From contig CAAEVC010000072.1 of NCBI GenBank assembly GCA_900759415.1, positions 1 through 23,247 of the forward strand: a stretch of DNA of 23,247 nucleotides, in the 5' to 3' direction. The number at the start of each line of letters is the position of its first letter. The first letter of the stretch is position 1. This document shows positions 20,785 to 23,247 of the stretch, in pieces. The stretch comes from an uncultured Dialister sp. GTDB lineage: Bacteria; Bacillota; Negativicutes; Veillonellales; Dialisteraceae. The position numbers and the translations under genes were made by a program. Below the pieces are notes generated by a model. The model was not told the origin of the DNA. It did no database searches and saw only the letters and a list, made by a program, of their open reading frames with translations.

Positions 20785-20907
20785 TTATTCCTTATCGTCA
20801 AAGGTACGGTTGAGCATATAGGTCAGTCCTGCGAAGACGGCCATCACGATGAAGAGAAGCGGATAGGCAATCATGAGCAGGGTGACGGAAGATTGAACGC
20901 TTGTCAT
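20785..20907 (-). CDS. OadG-like small membrane subunit of a sodium-pumping decarboxylase, 40 aa
   Basis: A 40-residue protein with one membrane-spanning segment (about residues 8-31, VTLLMIAYPLLFIVMAVFAG) and a short charged C-terminal tail ending FDDKE. AAGGAGG lies five bases before the ATG. It starts 9 bases after the stop of the decarboxylase beta subunit gene, on the same transcript. The size, topology and position match the small gamma (OadG-type) subunits that hold biotin-dependent Na+-pumping decarboxylases together, although it is shorter than classical OadG. The sequence alone does not prove this, and context carries much of the call. Confidence 0.75.
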   Translation of the reverse strand: MTSVQSSVTLLMIAYPLLFIVMAVFAGLTYMLNRTFDDKE

Positions 20908-20916
20908 AGTTCCTCC

Positions 20917-22065
20917 TTATAATACAGGGATGAGAGCAAGGACGAGACCGCCGGCAACTACAGAAGCTACCTGGCCTGCCACGTTTACCCCCATGGCATG
21001 CTGAATGATATAGTTGGTCGGATCTTCCTTCAGGGCCATCTTGGCAATGACTCTGCCGGACATAGGGAATGCGGAAATACCGCAGGCACCGATCATAGGA
21101 TTGATTTTCTTCTTCAGGAAGAGATTGGCGATTTTAGCAAAGAGGACGCCGCCTACTGTATCGAATACGAAAGCAATCGCACCAAGGACCAGGATCTTCA
21201 ATACGTCCATGGTGAGAATATTTTCTGCCGTCATGGTAGCACCGACGGTAATGCCAAGAAGAAGGGTGACCAGGTTGGCCAGTTCATTCTGGGCTGCATT
21301 GGAAATAGAATCGGTCACGCCGGATACTTTAATCATATTGCCGAACATGAGGGCGCCGATGAGAGGTACAGAAATAGGAGCCAGGATGCCGGCAATCACA
21401 ACCACCATAAAGGGGAAGAGGAAACGGGCTGTCCAGGATACCGGTTTTTCTTCCTTGAAAGGCATGCGGATCATTCTTTCCTTCTTAGTGGTCAGAAGTT
21501 TAACAATCGGCGGCTGGATGATAGGTACAAGAGACATGTAGCAGAAAGCAGTGACTGTCAGCGGAGCCAGCAGTTCGGTAGCAAATTTCTGAGCCACGAA
21601 AATAGTAGTCGGACCATCAGCAGCACCGATGATACCGATGGATGCCGCCTGATTGAACGGGAATCCCACAAGGGATGCGCAGATAGCTGCTGCAAAGATA
21701 CCAAAATGAGCGGCCGCTGCAAAGAGCATCACATAAGGCGCGCGGATCAGAGGATCAAATTCGCACATGGCGCCGACAGCGATGAAAATCAGAACAGGGA
21801 AAAGTTCGTTCGCAATCCCTGCATTGTAGAGCACCGTAAGGAAACCTGGTTCTCCGCCGCCTTCCGGCATAACTGCAAAATGTCCCGGGATATTGGCCAG
21901 GATACATCCCACACCCATAGGGAAGAGAAGCATAGGTTCATAATCCTTCTTCACCCCTAAATAAATAAGCAGGGCACCGATGAAGAACATCATCCATACC
22001 GATGGGTCCCCCATCCCCATAACCCCTTTAAACAATTCATTTGCAATACTTTCCCAAGCTGTCAT
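20917..22065 (-). CDS. oadB: Sodium ion-translocating decarboxylase beta subunit
   Basis: A 382-aa integral membrane protein of the OadB/MmdB/GcdB family, which couples decarboxylation of carboxybiotin to Na+ export. About nine to ten membrane segments. Conserved family blocks: GAADGPTTIF with Asp150 (the essential aspartate of the Na+ path), TVGATMTAENI, and NPMIGACGISAFPMSGRV near residues 325-345. AGGAGG sits six bases before the ATG at 22065, which I prefer to the adjacent TTG. The alpha (carboxyltransferase) and biotin carrier genes are not in the window, so the substrate (oxaloacetate, methylmalonyl-CoA, glutaconyl-CoA or malonate) cannot be told. The symbol is the generic family one. 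Methylmalonyl-CoA decarboxylation would fit a succinate-to-propionate metabolism. Confidence 0.93.
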   Translation of the reverse strand: MTAWESIANELFKGVMGMGDPSVWMMFFIGALLIYLGVKKDYEPMLLFPMGVGCILANIPGHFAVMPEGGGEPGFLTVLYNAGIANELFPVLIFIAVGAMCEFDPLIRAPYVMLFAAAAHFGIFAAAICASLVGFPFNQAASIGIIGAADGPTTIFVAQKFATELLAPLTVTAFCYMSLVPIIQPPIVKLLTTKKERMIRMPFKEEKPVSWTARFLFPFMVVVIAGILAPISVPLIGALMFGNMIKVSGVTDSISNAAQNELANLVTLLLGITVGATMTAENILTMDVLKILVLGAIAFVFDTVGGVLFAKIANLFLKKKINPMIGACGISAFPMSGRVIAKMALKEDPTNYIIQHAMGVNVAGQVASVVAGGLVLALIPVL

Positions 22066-22128
22066 CAATAACCTCCTGTAAACATGAAATCACTGGGAAA
22101 TCACAGGGATTGTACTGATTTCTTTCCT

Positions 22129-22162
22129 AAAAAAAAGACCTGACATTTTACAATGCCAGGTC
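22129..22162 (-). terminator. Terminator between the 103-aa membrane protein gene and oadB
   Basis: The stem GACCTG-CATT / AATG-CAGGTC (22137-22146 with 22151-22162, one G-U pair in the RNA) is followed on the minus strand by at least seven T. It separates the upstream small gene from oadB, so the two may be separate transcripts or the terminator may be partial. A TACAAT (22114-22109) could be the oadB -10. Confidence 0.8.
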
Positions 22163-22221
22163 CTGTATTCAGGATATTTCGTTTCCTACCCCTGTGCCAT
22201 ACGCAGGAAACAGATATGGAA

Positions 22222-22533
22222 TTATATATTATAACCAAAGAGCGGCAGCAGCAGGAAAACCAGAATGGCCCAGATAATACCGGAACCGATGAAGATACCT
22301 GCAGTGATTGCAAACCCCTCTTTAGAATTTGGAACACCCAGAAGACTGAAATTGCCGAATACCCCGCGGCGCACCATGAAGCCGTTGGACTTTCTTGGTT
22401 TGAACCACTTCAGCTTGTTTTCCTGACCGATACTGTAAGCCACAATGACAGCAACTACAGAAGCCACCAGCCAGTAAAGCATGAAACGGGCGGCATTAAA
22501 ATCCTGTACATTTGATAAATCGATTAATTGCAT
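22222..22533 (-). CDS. Small membrane protein, 103 aa, upstream of oadB
   Basis: Not recognised. The protein has two hydrophobic segments (about residues 16-38 and 73-99) separated by a basic, glycine-rich loop (KPRKSNGFMVRRGVFGNFS), so both ends probably lie on the same side of the membrane. The start is an ATG with AGAGGT eight bases upstream and a good promoter at 22558-22586. It lies about 155 bases upstream of oadB in the same direction with a terminator between. Position suggests a link to the sodium-pump decarboxylase, but no motif proves it. Confidence 0.75.
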   Translation of the reverse strand: MQLIDLSNVQDFNAARFMLYWLVASVVAVIVAYSIGQENKLKWFKPRKSNGFMVRRGVFGNFSLLGVPNSKEGFAITAGIFIGSGIIWAILVFLLLPLFGYNI

Positions 22534-22557
22534 GTGTCTTTACCTCTTATAAAGGTA

Positions 22558-22586
22558 ATCATATCAGTAATTTCATGAGAATGCAA
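22558..22586 (-). promoter_or_regulatory. Promoter of the 103-aa membrane protein gene
   Basis: Minus strand: TTGCAT (22586-22581), 17-base spacer, TATGAT (22563-22558) with an extended TGA. It lies 25 bases before the start codon. Confidence 0.75.
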
Positions 22587-22660
22587 GAGTGAACCAGCAA
22601 GAGATTTCATTAGCGGCGATTACTACTGACTGCCCGTATGGGCAGTAGAATTGAGTTATG

Positions 22661-22730
22661 AGTGCAGAGAGACCCGAGGCGGTAAAACTTTATGATTTTT
22701 TCGTTATAAAGCCATACGGTCAACGGCGCG
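22661..22730 (+). repeat. Composite intergenic repeat, copy A
   Basis: Reads TTGAGTTATGAG, then GTAAAACTTTATGATT...GTTATAAAG (a potential hairpin) and ends ACGGTCAACGGCGCG. The next copy follows about 100 bases on with the same parts in the same order. Confidence 0.65.
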
Positions 22731-22745
22731 ATACCGCTAAAAACA

Positions 22746-22831
22746 GAGTTGAGATTTGAGTTACGAGAGCCCCGCGGTTGTTGTAAAGACTTTATGATTT
22801 GTAATTATGAAGTTTGACGGTCAACGGCGCG
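22746..22831 (+). repeat. Composite intergenic repeat, copy B
   Basis: Reads GAGTTGAGATTTGAGTTACG (the words seen at 91-120), then TTGTAAAGACTTTATGATTT...TTATGAAG, ending GACGGTCAACGGCGCG. The 3' ends of copies A and B share ACGGTCAACGGCGCG exactly. Partial relatives are at 12315-12335 and 18712-18756. Confidence 0.65.
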
Positions 22832-23150
22832 CTTCTATCTAACATAGTGCGGTTTTCCTACCACCTGAGTCATACGCTCCACTAACCTCTTGTACTCGAA
22901 AGATATTTATGGAGTCGTGTCACTCGATTCTCAGTCGCTTATCAGCTCCTTGCGAGTCGGTTCCCTTGCCACCCCGGCCGAAAACGAGACTTTCTGGGGA
23001 AGCCCTGGTAAGTGTCAGCTCCGCTGAAATTACAAAATTTAAAAATCATAATGATTTTTTCCACCTCTCAACACTCAACTCTCTAAACTCAAATCTTTTC
23101 GCCCTATGGGCGATAAGTGGTAAGCGCCGCCAGCGGAATCGATTTTAATG
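22832..23150. other. Gene-free stretch near the right end
   Basis: About 320 bases with no gene I can support. A plus-strand frame from 22909 has no ribosome binding site and runs through repeat sequence. A diverged GAGTTGAG-type repeat lies at 23065-23095 on the minus strand. A GC-rich patch (about 22940-23025) differs from the flanking AT-rich DNA. Confidence 0.4.
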
Positions 23151-23154
23151 CAAC

Positions 23155-23187
23155 AAAAAACGCATCTTCGAAAGAAGATGCGTTTTT
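23155..23187. terminator. Terminator of the right-edge gene
   Basis: The perfect 10-bp stem ACGCATCTTC / GAAGATGCGT (23160-23169 with 23174-23183) has a GAAA tetraloop. It is flanked by six A and five T, so it works in both directions. It ends the minus-strand gene whose stop is at 23213-23215. Confidence 0.85.
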
Positions 23188-23212
23188 ATTTACTTGAAGC
23201 AATCCGTAAGGA

Positions 23213-23247
23213 TTAGCCTCCGAACTGAGCGAGCATGGTGCCTGCTG
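23213..23247 (-). CDS. 3' end of an unidentified gene entering from the right
   Basis: On the minus strand a frame ends A-G-T-M-L-A-Q-F-G-G-stop (TAA at 23215-23213), 25-30 bases before a strong terminator. The position and terminator make it a likely real C-terminus. Too short to identify. Confidence 0.55.
   Translation of the reverse strand, partial: AGTMLAQFGG

Noticed and set aside
22661..22831. Possible CRISPR array from two spaced repeats
   Set aside because: Only two imperfect copies, repeat units of 70-85 bases, no spacer pattern and no cas genes.
22909..23148. A 79-codon plus-strand frame near the right end
   Set aside because: No ribosome binding site, odd composition, and it crosses a repeat.

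Overview
The window looks like chromosome from an anaerobic Negativicute (Veillonellaceae-type Firmicute), and Dialister is my best guess. The basis is moderate GC, strong AGGAGG-type ribosome binding sites, T-box leaders (a Firmicute hallmark), a sodium-pumping decarboxylase beta subunit and a fused TAXI-type TRAP transporter. The genus is inferred from gene content and not proven. There is no phage, insertion sequence, CRISPR array, tRNA or rRNA. This is ordinary core chromosome in which the control elements are the most informative part.

Left part, 1-3950: the first codons of an unknown minus-strand gene run off the left edge. Next come an iron/zinc-type alcohol (glycerol-like) dehydrogenase with its own promoter and terminator, and a four-gene minus-strand operon queC-queD-queE-folE. 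FolE, QueD, QueE and QueC together convert GTP to preQ0, the precursor of the tRNA base queuosine. A short class I preQ1 riboswitch overlaps the queC ribosome binding site. Divergent from the operon are an alpha/beta hydrolase (4071) and a 100-aa unknown protein (5049).

Methionine operon, 5361-8417: a promoter and T-box leader with an AUG (Met) specifier precede metA, an orphan lipoprotein substrate-binding protein and mmuM (homocysteine S-methyltransferase), closed by a terminator shared with ileS. MetA carries Glu111, the residue linked to acetyl-CoA rather than succinyl-CoA use.

Minus-strand block, 8424-18605: ileS has an Ile T-box (AUC specifier). It is followed (moving right) by a histidine phosphatase; mntP under a yybP-ykoY manganese riboswitch; a HAD phosphatase / DUF362 / cupin group; and a TAXI TRAP transporter (fused permease plus lipoprotein).

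Right part, 19043-23247: an M18 aminopeptidase; a sodium-translocating decarboxylase beta subunit followed by a 40-aa OadG-like subunit; a 103-aa membrane protein; a repeat-rich 680-bp intergenic region; and the last codons of a gene entering from the right. A decarboxylase sodium pump would supply the Na+ gradient that TRAP-type importers use.

Short repeat families lie in the intergenic regions. One (core GAGCTATGAGCTCAGAGC) starts directly at, or within about ten bases of, the stop codons of several minus-strand genes. Another (core GAGTTGAGATTTGAGTTACG, coupled to a TAAAGACTTTATGATT hairpin and a GGTCAACGGCGCG tail) is present in two adjacent copies near the right end. These repeats are the least explained structure here.
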